NCBI GenBank assembly: GCA_004213555.1
Contig: SHAP01000007.1
Span: forward strand, 42,568 to 106,567
DNA from: Phycisphaeraceae bacterium
Lineage (GTDB): Bacteria > Planctomycetota > Phycisphaerae > Phycisphaerales > SM1A02
Length of the DNA: 64,000 nucleotides
Direction of reading: 5' to 3'
The notes under the pieces were generated by a model. It was not told the DNA's origin. It saw only the letters and a program-made list of their open reading frames with translations, and ran no database searches. A program made the translations under genes and the position numbers. Shown piece after piece: positions 1 through 8,576 of the stretch (positions are counted from its first letter, which is position 1; every line of letters begins with the position of its first letter).

Positions 1-66
1 GACGGCGTGCACCACGAAAGACTCGTGGTCTTTGAGGGCCGACTTCCGGAGTCTGCCGCCCCCTGA
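1..66 (+). CDS. C-terminal tail of an unknown protein (cut by window start)
   Basis: An open frame enters from the left edge and ends at a TGA at 64-66. It encodes 21 residues ending in GRLPESAAP. The reading is open from base 1 and sits on the same strand just before the POT transporter gene. The fragment is too short to assign a family, and it could be a chance open frame. Confidence 0.4.
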   Translation, partial: DGVHHERLVVFEGRLPESAAP

Positions 67-198
67 AATGAACTTCGGCGGAAGAGATCTGGCTCTCGCC
101 CCCCAAAGGCCTTGCATATTGCAGGGCCCGCTGAAGTTCTGATCCCCATTGGGCCGAAGGGGAAGAAAATCGTGCAGCATTCGCCACGATCAACGACA

Positions 199-2184
199 AT
201 GGCCTCAACCATGAATACGCCCAATGCAGTCGCGATGAACGGCCCCGGTGGACACCCTTGGCCCCTCTTCCAACTCTTTATGGTCGAAATGTGGGAACGT
301 TTTTCGTTCTACGGCATGCGGGCCTTGCTCACGCTGTACATGATCAAAGGCTTCTTGCAAGCTGAGGACAGCCGGGCCTACAGCATCTACGCGGCCTACG
401 GAGCCTTGGTGTATGCCACTCCATACATCGGTGGGGTGCTGGCCGACCAATTCTTGGGCAAACGACGGGCGGTCATCATCGGCGGGCTCCTGATGAGTGC
501 CGGGCACTTGTTGATGGGGGTGGAAAATGAACCGGCGTTCTACCACGCGCTCGCCTTGCTGATCGTTGGCAACGGCTTCTTCAAGCCGAACATCTCGACC
601 ATGGTCGGCGAGCTGTATCCCAAGGGCGCCAAACGGGACTCTGGTTTCACAATCTTCTACATCGGCATCAACTTGGGTGCGGCCCTGGCCCCGATTGCGT
701 GCGGTTACATCGGGGAAGCCTACGGATGGCACTATGGCTTTGGCTTGGCGACCGTCGGCATGCTCTCGGGCTTGGTGCTTTTCGTCTTGCCAGGCCTTGT
801 TGGCGCTCTTCTCATGATGCTGACCGCCCTCAGCTTGAGTGTCGGCATGCTGCTTCTCCCTGTCGAATCAAACATCCAAGCTGGCCTCCGTTGGCTGCTG
901 GCGATCGCGTTGACCGCGGGTGGCGGGATCTCCGCGTTGTCCATGCTCAAGGGCGGACTTCCCGACTTTGTGGGCCGCGCGCCGGAAGGCGTGGAGAACA
1001 TCAAAGGCAAACTGATCAAGACGCTTGTGGGCACCTTGATCGCCATTCCGATCATCGCCCAAATGGTGCAGAGAACGGAAATCTCCCGGTACTTCTTGTT
1101 TACCGCGGGGTCGCTCGCTTTTGGCTACATGATCCGCGAAGCGGCCAAAGCCACCAAGATCGAACGGGACCGCATGAAGGTGATCTTTGTCTTGATCTTC
1201 TTCCTAATGATCTTCTGGAGTTTCTTTGACCAAGGTGGATCATCCATCAACCTGTTCACCGACCGGAATGTGGACCGCGTGCAAGAGGCCAAGGTGGTCG
1301 AAGTCGATGCGGTTGGAACCACAATTCAGGACCTCACCCTGACCCAAGAACAACTGGGGTACACGGTTTCCGGCGAAGTCATCACCATCGAAGTGGTTGA
1401 TGGCGCTCGGGAATTGGCACGCTATCAAGCAGATAATGGTGAAGGCACCACTCCGGACGCATCCGACACGAGCCCCGAGGCCAGTACCATCCGCAAAGCC
1501 ATCACCTTGGCCCCGACCCTCCTGGGCACGTTGGAAGCCAGCGGCGATGGCGCCCTCACCCGCGCGACGGTGGACTGGCCGGTGGAAGACTCCCATGTGG
1601 GCATGGGCCTCGGGGAATCAGAACTTCGCACCAGTGAATTCCAAGCCGCCAACCCCACCTTCATTTTGATCTTTGGCCTGCTGTTCAGTGCCCTTTGGGG
1701 CTGGATGGGACGCAAAGGCATCGAACCCTCGACCCCCACCAAGTTCGCCCTGGGCATCGCCCAATTGGCCCTTGGCTTCCTCGCCTTGTGGTGGGGTGCG
1801 AAGAACCACGATGATCTCGGCATGGTGGCCGTAGGCTGGCTGCTGCTTTCCTACATGCTGCAAACCACAGGCGAACTCTGCCTTTCTCCGGTGGGCCTTT
1901 CCATGGTGACGCGCCTCGCGCCAGCCCGCATTGTGTCCACCGTGATGGGCGCCTGGTTCCTAGGCACCGCTCTGAGCCACGACCTTGCCGGATTGATCGC
2001 CAAGTTGACCGCCATTGAACCCACCGATGGTGAAGCCGGTGTCCCGGTCCCCCTGGAAACCGTCGACATTTACGCCGGTGTCTTCGGACAAATTGGGGTC
2101 GCCGCCTTGGTGGTCAGCGTGATCTGCTTTGCTCTGGTCCCGCTTCTCAAGAAATGGCAACACGAAGGTGTTGACGAAATCTAA
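199..2184 (+). CDS. POT/PTR2-family proton-dependent oligopeptide transporter
   Basis: Inner-membrane symporter predicted to import di- and tripeptides with protons. The POT signature ExxER is present near residues 30-34 (EMWER) and is followed by the typical FSFYGMRALL helix 1. The helix 4-5 region has GNGFFKPNIS and the loop GFTIFYIGINLG. At about 661 residues it is longer than usual bacterial POTs (450-520). The extra length lies mainly in a roughly 130-residue hydrophilic insert after FFDQGGSSINLF (about residues 350-480), before the next helix. The ATG at 199 is preferred over an upstream in-frame start at 112, because the extra residues look non-transporter-like. ATGs at 211 and 235 are also possible. 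Confidence 0.9.
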   Translation: MASTMNTPNAVAMNGPGGHPWPLFQLFMVEMWERFSFYGMRALLTLYMIKGFLQAEDSRAYSIYAAYGALVYATPYIGGVLADQFLGKRRAVIIGGLLMSAGHLLMGVENEPAFYHALALLIVGNGFFKPNISTMVGELYPKGAKRDSGFTIFYIGINLGAALAPIACGYIGEAYGWHYGFGLATVGMLSGLVLFVLPGLVGALLMMLTALSLSVGMLLLPVESNIQAGLRWLLAIALTAGGGISALSMLKGGLPDFVGRAPEGVENIKGKLIKTLVGTLIAIPIIAQMVQRTEISRYFLFTAGSLAFGYMIREAAKATKIERDRMKVIFVLIFFLMIFWSFFDQGGSSINLFTDRNVDRVQEAKVVEVDAVGTTIQDLTLTQEQLGYTVSGEVITIEVVDGARELARYQADNGEGTTPDASDTSPEASTIRKAITLAPTLLGTLEASGDGALTRATVDWPVEDSHVGMGLGESELRTSEFQAANPTFILIFGLLFSALWGWMGRKGIEPSTPTKFALGIAQLALGFLALWWGAKNHDDLGMVAVGWLLLSYMLQTTGELCLSPVGLSMVTRLAPARIVSTVMGAWFLGTALSHDLAGLIAKLTAIEPTDGEAGVPVPLETVDIYAGVFGQIGVAALVVSVICFALVPLLKKWQHEGVDEI

Positions 2185-2197
2185 ATTTTGATCACAA

Positions 2198-2779
2198 GTG
2201 AATCACCCCCTGCAGCCTATTTTCAAGATTGTTCTCGGCCTGTTGGCCCTGTGTCTTGCCTTTGACCAGCAGGTCTTCGACATACTTGCCGCACCAGATA
2301 ATCGTGAGAGTGATATTCATCGGCTCTTCAGAATTCTGGGATACGCCGGGACCTGGGCGATCATCACCCTGGCCCTCTGGCGGGGATTCGATCGAACTCA
2401 ACCCGACAAAGCCCGATTCCTCCTGAAATCCCTATTTCTCTCATCTGTCATAGCAGCAACGACAAAGCTTCTTGTTCGGCGACTCCGACCCGAAGCCTCG
2501 GAAGAAACCTGGGTTTTTCGCCCATACATCGAACGTTCATGGGATGGTGGCGGACTCTCTTTTCCAAGCGAACACACAGCGCTGGCTTTTGCTGGCCTTA
2601 TGAGCCTGGCGATCTTTTCCCCCCGACATCGGCTGCTTCTGTTCGCAGTTGCAGCCGGCTGCGGTTGGAGCCGAATATATGCTGGGGATCATTTTCCAAG
2701 TGATGTCGCGGCCGGAGCATTGGTGGGGATTGTTTCGGTCTGGATAACCAACGCAACCAAGCCGGATGTTCGATCTTGA
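2198..2779 (+). CDS. PAP2-family membrane phosphatase
   Basis: Predicted integral-membrane phosphatase of the PAP2/undecaprenyl-diphosphatase type, 193 aa. The three family signatures are visible: KLLVRRLRP (about 87-95), SFPSEHT (about 121-127, a PSxH variant) and SRIYAGDHFPSD (about 157-168). Hydrophobic helices flank them. It starts with GTG, 13 bases after the transporter stop, and its stop overlaps the next gene's TTG start as TTGA. That implies translational coupling with the GT39 gene. It may recycle the polyprenyl carrier released by neighbouring glycosyltransferases; this role is inferred from context. Confidence 0.82.
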   Translation: MNHPLQPIFKIVLGLLALCLAFDQQVFDILAAPDNRESDIHRLFRILGYAGTWAIITLALWRGFDRTQPDKARFLLKSLFLSSVIAATTKLLVRRLRPEASEETWVFRPYIERSWDGGGLSFPSEHTALAFAGLMSLAIFSPRHRLLLFAVAAGCGWSRIYAGDHFPSDVAAGALVGIVSVWITNATKPDVRS

Positions 2780-4266
2780 AGCACGTCAAGATTTTTATCT
2801 TCGTGGTGCTTCTCATTCGCGTCCTGCTCGCTGCGTTCGGGCCCTATGAACTTGCTGGTGATGAGGCTCACTATTGGGAATGGTCACAACGTCCAGCTTT
2901 GTCGTATTACACCAAGGGGCCAGGGGTAGCCTGGAGCATACTTCTTTCCACGGAGGTGTTCGGCAATACTGTTTTTGGAATCAAGTTCCCGGCAATTTTG
3001 TGCTTCGCCTTGCTTCAATGGTGGACCTGTCAGGCGTCTATTCGATTGTCACCTCAAACAGAGAGTGCTTGCTGGTTTGGAGCGGCGGTACCAATTCTTC
3101 TGCCCGGTATCTTTGCCTCCGGCCAATTCATGACCACGGATATCACCTCTATTGCTTTTGCGATGGGAGCTGCAGTAGCCGCTCATGATGCCATCGTCCA
3201 GCTCGGGACGCCTTCGTCGCGCATGTTGCCTTGGCTCCGACTGGGCCTTTGGGCGGGCATTGCGGTGCTCTTCAAATATCTGGCCATCGTGGTTCCTGCC
3301 GCTTGCGTCCTGTTCACTCTGATCCGGTGGTCAAAGTGGCGATGGACAGCTCAAGATCGATTGGGTGCCGGGCTTTCCGCCGTAGTCGGAACAATCTGTA
3401 CTCTTCCAATCCTCATTTGGAATGCTCAGCGAGATTGGCCGACTCTGTCACACCAACTCGGACACCTTGGCGCGGAAGGAGGAGATGCAAAAATCTCCAG
3501 CGGTTGGCAACCTGTTTGGACCGTCGAATACGTGCTTGGACAGTTGCTCCTGGTCCTCGGCCCGCCAGCTGCAATTGCTCTTTGGAAAGCTCGACGGCTT
3601 GGCTCAGAATCAATCTTTCTTGCTTCAGGAGCCATTTTACCGTTGATGTTTTTCGTCACGAGCTTTTCATCGGACGTCGAGGCCAACTGGCCTTTGACGG
3701 GATGGGCACTTCTTGCCCCAATGCTTGGGGTTGCATTGGCCAAATGGAGAGCCGCGGGAACGAATTATGGGCTTCGGCAACACGTGATGCGATGGGGATT
3801 AACTTCAGCCTTGATCGTTTCCTTTGCTCCATATCTCGCTCATCATGAAAGGGCAGCGATGTGGTTCAAACGGGTGACGGGTCACCAAGAGAGGGCCCAA
3901 ACGGTCGCGGAATGGCAAGAAAAAACCCAGGCCACTCATGTCATCGCAGCAAAATATCAAGACGCTTCGCTGCTCGCGTTTTACTTGCCGAACCGGCCCA
4001 CCCTCGTCTACTGCGCTTCACACCACATGGGGCGTCGGAGATCACCCTACGATTATTTTCCTGACACCGATCTCACCTGCAAATCTCTCGTCGGACAGGA
4101 CCTGCTGCTGTATCGGGGGTCGTTGGAAGCGTGGAATCGAACAATAAAGTGCGATGAGGTCAAGATCCTTCAAGACGAGCCAAGAATTTTCTTGGCTAAG
4201 AATTGGCTTGGCCTGAAGGGCAAGTACCAGCAATCTGAGGATCGTGGGATCCAAAAGTCTCGTTGA
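2776..4266 (+). CDS. GT39-type membrane glycosyltransferase (ArnT/PMT-like)
   Basis: Multi-pass membrane protein of 496 aa with the GT39/PMT_2 pattern. An acidic DEAHYWEW motif follows the first helix (about residue 29) and is followed by a YYTKGP loop, then about 8-10 hydrophobic segments and a soluble C-terminal part. Family members move a sugar from a polyprenyl-phosphate donor to an acceptor on the outer face of the membrane. It begins at a TTG overlapping the PAP2 stop. Its 3' end overlaps the convergent GT2 gene by 71 bases. The acceptor (lipid or protein) cannot be told from the sequence. Confidence 0.8.
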   Translation: MKHVKIFIFVVLLIRVLLAAFGPYELAGDEAHYWEWSQRPALSYYTKGPGVAWSILLSTEVFGNTVFGIKFPAILCFALLQWWTCQASIRLSPQTESACWFGAAVPILLPGIFASGQFMTTDITSIAFAMGAAVAAHDAIVQLGTPSSRMLPWLRLGLWAGIAVLFKYLAIVVPAACVLFTLIRWSKWRWTAQDRLGAGLSAVVGTICTLPILIWNAQRDWPTLSHQLGHLGAEGGDAKISSGWQPVWTVEYVLGQLLLVLGPPAAIALWKARRLGSESIFLASGAILPLMFFVTSFSSDVEANWPLTGWALLAPMLGVALAKWRAAGTNYGLRQHVMRWGLTSALIVSFAPYLAHHERAAMWFKRVTGHQERAQTVAEWQEKTQATHVIAAKYQDASLLAFYLPNRPTLVYCASHHMGRRRSPYDYFPDTDLTCKSLVGQDLLLYRGSLEAWNRTIKCDEVKILQDEPRIFLAKNWLGLKGKYQQSEDRGIQKSR

Positions 4267-5203
4267 CCTCATACGGCCGACGTCCTTGACTTTCAAAGTA
4301 GGTACGCATCAGTAATTCTGACAATACACCCAAGAGCAGCGATTGAACACCAAGGCCCGCAAACAACGTGGTGAGTTCTGGAAGCGGGGTTCGGTTGAAG
4401 TTTGTTTCGAAGCCAAATTTCAAAATCAACATGAAGAGAAATGAACATGCGGACAAAACAAAACCGAAAAGGCCCACGGTGCCGAAGACATAAACGGGGC
4501 GAGTGAGGTACCGCTCGAGAAAAGCAACAACAATTAAATCTAGCGAGACTTTTACGATTCGGTTCAGTCCGTACTTGCTCTCCCCTGCACGGCGTGGATG
4601 GTGACGTACTGGAATTTCAGCGACTTTCGCGCCCTGCATTGAAGCGTAAATTGGCAGAAATCGATGCATTTCACCATACAGGCGAACGCCTTTGACAACT
4701 TCTGCCCGATATGCTTTTAGAGAGCATCCATAGTCGTGAAGCACAACACCTGAGATACGACTGATCAGACGGTTTGCCATTCGACTTGGAAAATTTCTCC
4801 GAAGTGCGGCATCCTGACGATTCTTTCGCCATCCTGAAACTACGTCCCAGCCTTGCTCCAATTTCGCCAACAAATCTGGAATGTCGTGTGGGTCATTTTG
4901 GAGGTCTGCATCAAGAGGAACAATCACTTGGTGACGAGCGGCATCAATCCCAGCTTGCATGGCGGCGGTTTGCCCAGCGTTGCGACGAAAGGACAGAACC
5001 CTCATCCCGGGTCGATGTGGAATTTGTTCCCTTAGAAGTTCAAGTGAGTCATCGGCCGACCCGTCGTCAATAAATATGACCTCTGAGGCAAGATGCATTG
5101 ACTCTAAGACCTCCCAGATCCTGTCGCACAGCTGAGGAAGGTTTGGTGCTTCGTTGTAGACCGGAACAACAATTGAAATGGAACCTATGGACGGCTGGCT
5201 CAT
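4196..5203 (-). CDS. GT2 polyprenyl-phosphate glycosyltransferase (DPM1/ArnC/GtrB-like)
   Basis: Makes polyprenyl-phosphate-sugar from a nucleotide sugar. The N-terminal GT-A domain has SIVVPVYNEAPNLP (about 10-23), the DDGSADD loop (about 46-52) and DADLQNDP (about 97-104). The sequence RHHPRRAGESKYG (about 200) is the usual loop before the membrane part. Two C-terminal hydrophobic hairpins follow, as in the DPM1/GtrB group. Length (335 aa) is normal. The start shares an ATGA overlap with the stop of the upstream GT39 gene (5200-5203). The pair is therefore probably co-translated, one charging the lipid and the other using it. Confidence 0.88.
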   Translation of the reverse strand: MSQPSIGSISIVVPVYNEAPNLPQLCDRIWEVLESMHLASEVIFIDDGSADDSLELLREQIPHRPGMRVLSFRRNAGQTAAMQAGIDAARHQVIVPLDADLQNDPHDIPDLLAKLEQGWDVVSGWRKNRQDAALRRNFPSRMANRLISRISGVVLHDYGCSLKAYRAEVVKGVRLYGEMHRFLPIYASMQGAKVAEIPVRHHPRRAGESKYGLNRIVKVSLDLIVVAFLERYLTRPVYVFGTVGLFGFVLSACSFLFMLILKFGFETNFNRTPLPELTTLFAGLGVQSLLLGVLSELLMRTYFESQGRRPYEVNETFGSHDPQIAGTCPSGQANS

Positions 5204-6840
5204 GGGTTGACTCTTTTGCTTCTGATCAAACGCAACTCTACGGAAATACCCTTGGGGTAGCGATACCCATCAATAGTACATACCTCCGCGAGATCTTCAT
5301 CCAGAGGACCTAGGGATCCATCATCAACCAGCCACCGATTCGAGTCTTCACGGAGCCATTTCATTGGTTCTGATGGTGACAACACCACTCGCCCGCAAGT
5401 TGCAAAGACCAGTGAATCTTCGGCGTACCCAACTGCAGCCAGTTCTGGACCATCTGGAGAGGCCGGAGAACGGCCAGTTTCAGATTCCAATCTTGCCACG
5501 ACAGCCTCGGTAAGCCAGGGCGCTCGATGCGATGGAAGGGATTGGCCAAACAAAGCCCACGATGAAAATAGGCTTACCAATGCGGAAGAAACCAGCGCGT
5601 GTAAGCCGCGACCCATCCAGAGGAGTTTTCCGGCGAGGGCTAAAAATAGTATCGACAGCGCGAGTGTCAGACAGAAAAGAGTCGACGAGCTCACGCTGTA
5701 TTGATCGAATTGGTCCGTCGCAACAGCGTGCCCACGGATCCACCAAGCGGCAATCGGAAATCCCATCCCGACAATGCACCAAAGAATGACAACCAAGCCA
5801 CGACGCCAATCATGAACTGGGGACCATGTTGGCACCCGGGCCGCCAGCAAGATGGCGATCAGCGGGTACAGAGGCATGGTGTAATGCGGGAGTTTCGTGC
5901 CTGCCAACTCAAACAGAACCCAGCCAGGAATGATCCAACCCCACAGCCACATCTGACTTGGCGACTGCTCTCGACGCCAGTGGATCAAGGTCTCCCAGAG
6001 CACAAATGACAAAGGCCACAACAACGCTGGGAGCAGCAAGAAGTGGGTTCCGGGGACTCCGCCGTGACCCTCAACAGCGCTTCCCATACGCCCAAGCATC
6101 TCATGTTCAACAAATCGAACAACTGGAGACATCCCAAGGCGATCAATAACCAAGAAGGCCCAACCAAGAATTGGAATGGCGCCAATACAGAGAATGGTGA
6201 AAGGATGAATATCGAAAAGTCTGCGCAGTGAACGTGAGTGGACGACATGAGCTGCTGCCGCCAAAAGGACCAAAGCTGGTAAAACTGGACCTTTGGCCAT
6301 CGCTCCGAAAGAAATGCATAAAGCGAAAGGAACCGATGCCCAGCGGGAAACCGGTCTCGTTGCTGAGGATTGCCAGAGTCGCCACCCAAAATAACTGGCG
6401 GCGACGGTCGCAAGCATCAACAACTGATCCGCACGAGCTTGCCTTGCATCAAAAGCAACCAGTGGTGAAGCTAGTAAGCCCAACGTAGACAGATAACCGA
6501 CCCGTCTATCAAATAGGGCTGAACCAAGTCTCATTGTGAAGAAACCGCTAAGTAACGCAGCACTTACCGAAATAAAGCGATAGGAAAATACTTGGTCTGG
6601 CAAATCTGTCATTTTAATTGACAGGCAATGGAGCCAGTAGACCAACGGAGGCTTGTTCAATCTTGGTCGATCTTGAATTATCGGAATGATCCAATCTCCA
6701 GACTGATGCATTTGACGAGATGCTTGAGCAAATCGAGCCTCGTCACGGTCGATAACGGGTAGTTGGGTGGTTCCGGGCAAAAGAAGAACCAAACCTGCCG
6801 CGAGCAAAGTTATGGCGCGAACAAACCCAGAACCCGGCAT
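5200..6840 (-). CDS. ArnT-like GT39 membrane glycosyltransferase
   Basis: Large multi-pass membrane protein resembling ArnT-type lipid A aminoarabinose transferases and other GT39 enzymes. After the first helix it has VIDRDEARFAQASRQM and RPRLNKPPLVYWL, the two most typical ArnT stretches, then many hydrophobic helices and a soluble C-terminal domain. Start at 6840 (MPGSGF...) is preferred. A longer frame to 6876 would run further into the divergent PAP2 gene. It is followed directly by the GT2 gene with a four-base overlap. It probably takes its sugar from the lipid-phosphate made by that GT2. The substrate is unknown. Confidence 0.83.
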   Translation of the reverse strand: MPGSGFVRAITLLAAGLVLLLPGTTQLPVIDRDEARFAQASRQMHQSGDWIIPIIQDRPRLNKPPLVYWLHCLSIKMTDLPDQVFSYRFISVSAALLSGFFTMRLGSALFDRRVGYLSTLGLLASPLVAFDARQARADQLLMLATVAASYFGWRLWQSSATRPVSRWASVPFALCISFGAMAKGPVLPALVLLAAAAHVVHSRSLRRLFDIHPFTILCIGAIPILGWAFLVIDRLGMSPVVRFVEHEMLGRMGSAVEGHGGVPGTHFLLLPALLWPLSFVLWETLIHWRREQSPSQMWLWGWIIPGWVLFELAGTKLPHYTMPLYPLIAILLAARVPTWSPVHDWRRGLVVILWCIVGMGFPIAAWWIRGHAVATDQFDQYSVSSSTLFCLTLALSILFLALAGKLLWMGRGLHALVSSALVSLFSSWALFGQSLPSHRAPWLTEAVVARLESETGRSPASPDGPELAAVGYAEDSLVFATCGRVVLSPSEPMKWLREDSNRWLVDDGSLGPLDEDLAEVCTIDGYRYPKGISVELRLIRSKRVNP

Positions 6841-7465
6841 CACTTTCACCACAAAACGACCAAGTACATCGCTCACTTGGAGAGATGCTACTTATTCGAA
6901 GAAATTATTTCTGATTGGTATTTGTTTTGCGCTTATGGCCATTCCGGCAAGCTTGCTTGATCTCCCAGTACGCGATTTCATCAAGACATTGCCGATCGGG
7001 GGAGATATCAATCAGGAAATAAGGGCGTTCGGACAATTCGGACAAGGTGGATTCCTCATTGTCATTCTGGCCTCTGTTGTCGTTTTCTATGAACGCGGCC
7101 AGCGGCGTTTTTCCCAGCTCGTACGGCCATGGATACTTGCTGGCATTGCTTGCCACATCATCAAAGGTCAGCTGCTTCGAATTCGGCCAAAACACAAAGT
7201 AGGTTCAGATTTTATCTGGAATGCCGATCTTCCAGAGATCAGTCAGTTTGCTCTCGATTCATTCCCAAGTGCACATACCGCAGGAGCTGTGGTCACCTCT
7301 GCTTGGCTGATCTTCATGTTCCCCAGATTGAAGAATCTGTGGATCAGCTTGGCATTGATTGTTGGATTAAGCCGAGTGATACTCAACCACCATTGGATCA
7401 GCGATGTCGTAGCGGGTGCTGCTCTCGGATGCCTCATCTCCTCCTTCTTCTGGAGGAAACAATAA
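6812..7465 (+). CDS. PAP2-family membrane phosphatase (second copy)
   Basis: About 217 aa. PAP2 signatures are present: KGQLLRIRP, DSFPSAHTAG (PSxH) and SRVILNHHWISD, with flanking hydrophobic helices. The start is uncertain. The first helix begins around 6905, the only good upstream ATG is at 6812, and that overlaps the divergent GT39 gene. A rare CTG at 6911 or a truncating ATG at 6935 are alternatives. It is diverged from the PAP2 gene at 2198, so the two are not a recent duplication. Its stop codon forms the first bases of a terminator hairpin. Confidence 0.78.
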   Translation: MARTNPEPGITFTTKRPSTSLTWRDATYSKKLFLIGICFALMAIPASLLDLPVRDFIKTLPIGGDINQEIRAFGQFGQGGFLIVILASVVVFYERGQRRFSQLVRPWILAGIACHIIKGQLLRIRPKHKVGSDFIWNADLPEISQFALDSFPSAHTAGAVVTSAWLIFMFPRLKNLWISLALIVGLSRVILNHHWISDVVAGAALGCLISSFFWRKQ

Positions 7466-7492
7466 AAGCCGGAGCCCAAAGGCTCCGGCTTT
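7465..7492. terminator. Bidirectional hairpin terminator between convergent genes
   Basis: A perfect 12-bp stem (7465-7476 with 7481-7492) with a CAAA loop, starting at the last base of the PAP2 stop codon. The stem ends in AAA/TTT, so it can work for both the PAP2 gene and the convergent PEP-CTERM-like gene. Confidence 0.85.
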
Positions 7493-7520
7493 CTGTATTT
7501 GGTTGCAAGTCAGAAAAGAC

Positions 7521-8300
7521 TTACTTGCGGCGACGACGGCCTGCAGCCGCCAAGCCGAGGAGGGCCAAAGCACCAGGTGCTGGCACCTGGGTCAAGGTGA
7601 GGCTTGCGTTGTCAATAAACATCGCGCCCCAGTTGCCGTTTCCGGCGAACCCAACATTAACTTCGATACGGGCCTCATCACCTGTCACGGTGTAGGAGAA
7701 GAGGTTTCCGCCGAGAGACTGGATGCCAGCAATGCTGCTCCAATCCGCTCTTCGGTCGCTGGAATTGGTGCCTTCAAAGCGGTTGCCATCGGCATCAAAT
7801 CCGCTGATTTCAGCATAAGCCTCACCGAGGTTGTTGCCGAGACCGTCGGTGTCGGGAGCGTAAATATCCACCGAGAAGGTCAAGACATCACCAGCGTTGA
7901 GCTTGGAGACATCAATATCGACGGCGGCACCGGAATAATCACCGGGATTGCCAGCCCAGACTTTGGCTGCGGAAGAGCCACCGAAGTAGCCAGAGCCTTC
8001 AACCGTGTCGTCGGCTTGCCAAGCTTGGCCACCGTAGAGGTTCCAGCCGACCCAGCCCAAGACGTCATCGCCAGGGTTGTGACCGTCTGGAGCCGAGTCA
8101 CCGGCGGTGACGGTTTCAAAACCGCCGTTCACACCAACATACTGAGGGCCGCCAATCCAGCCTTCGGTTGCGGGGTTCCAGTACCCAGCTTGTTGCATGA
8201 GGTAGCTGCTGGAGTCCCAGGAGCTCGTAGCGAACAGATCAATCTCGTTGGCAGATGCTGCTGCAGTAACTGCACCTGCGAGAAGAAGAGACTTCATCAT
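7521..8300 (-). CDS. Secreted protein with PEP-CTERM-like C-terminal sorting tail
   Basis: About 259 aa. The N-terminus is a short signal peptide (MMKSLLLAGAVTAAASA). The body is rich in G, D, S and aromatic residues, is probably beta-sandwich, and has no recognised catalytic motif. The C-terminus reads VPAPGALALLGLAAAGRRRRK: a proline motif, a short hydrophobic helix and an arginine cluster, the Phycisphaerae form of the PEP-CTERM signal. That suggests processing by an exosortase-like enzyme, which is not encoded in this window. The start at 8300 is chosen because upstream in-frame codons lie before the signal peptide. The terminator at 7465-7492 follows it. Confidence 0.8.
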   Translation of the reverse strand: MMKSLLLAGAVTAAASANEIDLFATSSWDSSSYLMQQAGYWNPATEGWIGGPQYVGVNGGFETVTAGDSAPDGHNPGDDVLGWVGWNLYGGQAWQADDTVEGSGYFGGSSAAKVWAGNPGDYSGAAVDIDVSKLNAGDVLTFSVDIYAPDTDGLGNNLGEAYAEISGFDADGNRFEGTNSSDRRADWSSIAGIQSLGGNLFSYTVTGDEARIEVNVGFAGNGNWGAMFIDNASLTLTQVPAPGALALLGLAAAGRRRRK

Positions 8301-8576
8301 TTGAATTCTCACTTTCACTCTGAGAACCATCCTGTCGCGCGTGCAGGAAAGTTCAAGAAACGAACAGAGGAGCAACATGCTTCCTCCGTCTCTCTCGTCT
8401 CCGAGTGTGCACCTCAATGTGGTGCATTAAGACAATGTACGGCAAAAGACACGCAAGCCAAGCATGGAAATCGACATTTCATGGCGAAATCCACACAGAA
8501 GGGGGTGAGGATTGGGTGGCGAATAAAAAGGGGCCGCAGCGAAAATAAGGCGCGTTCAACGTGCCAGATGTCGCAA

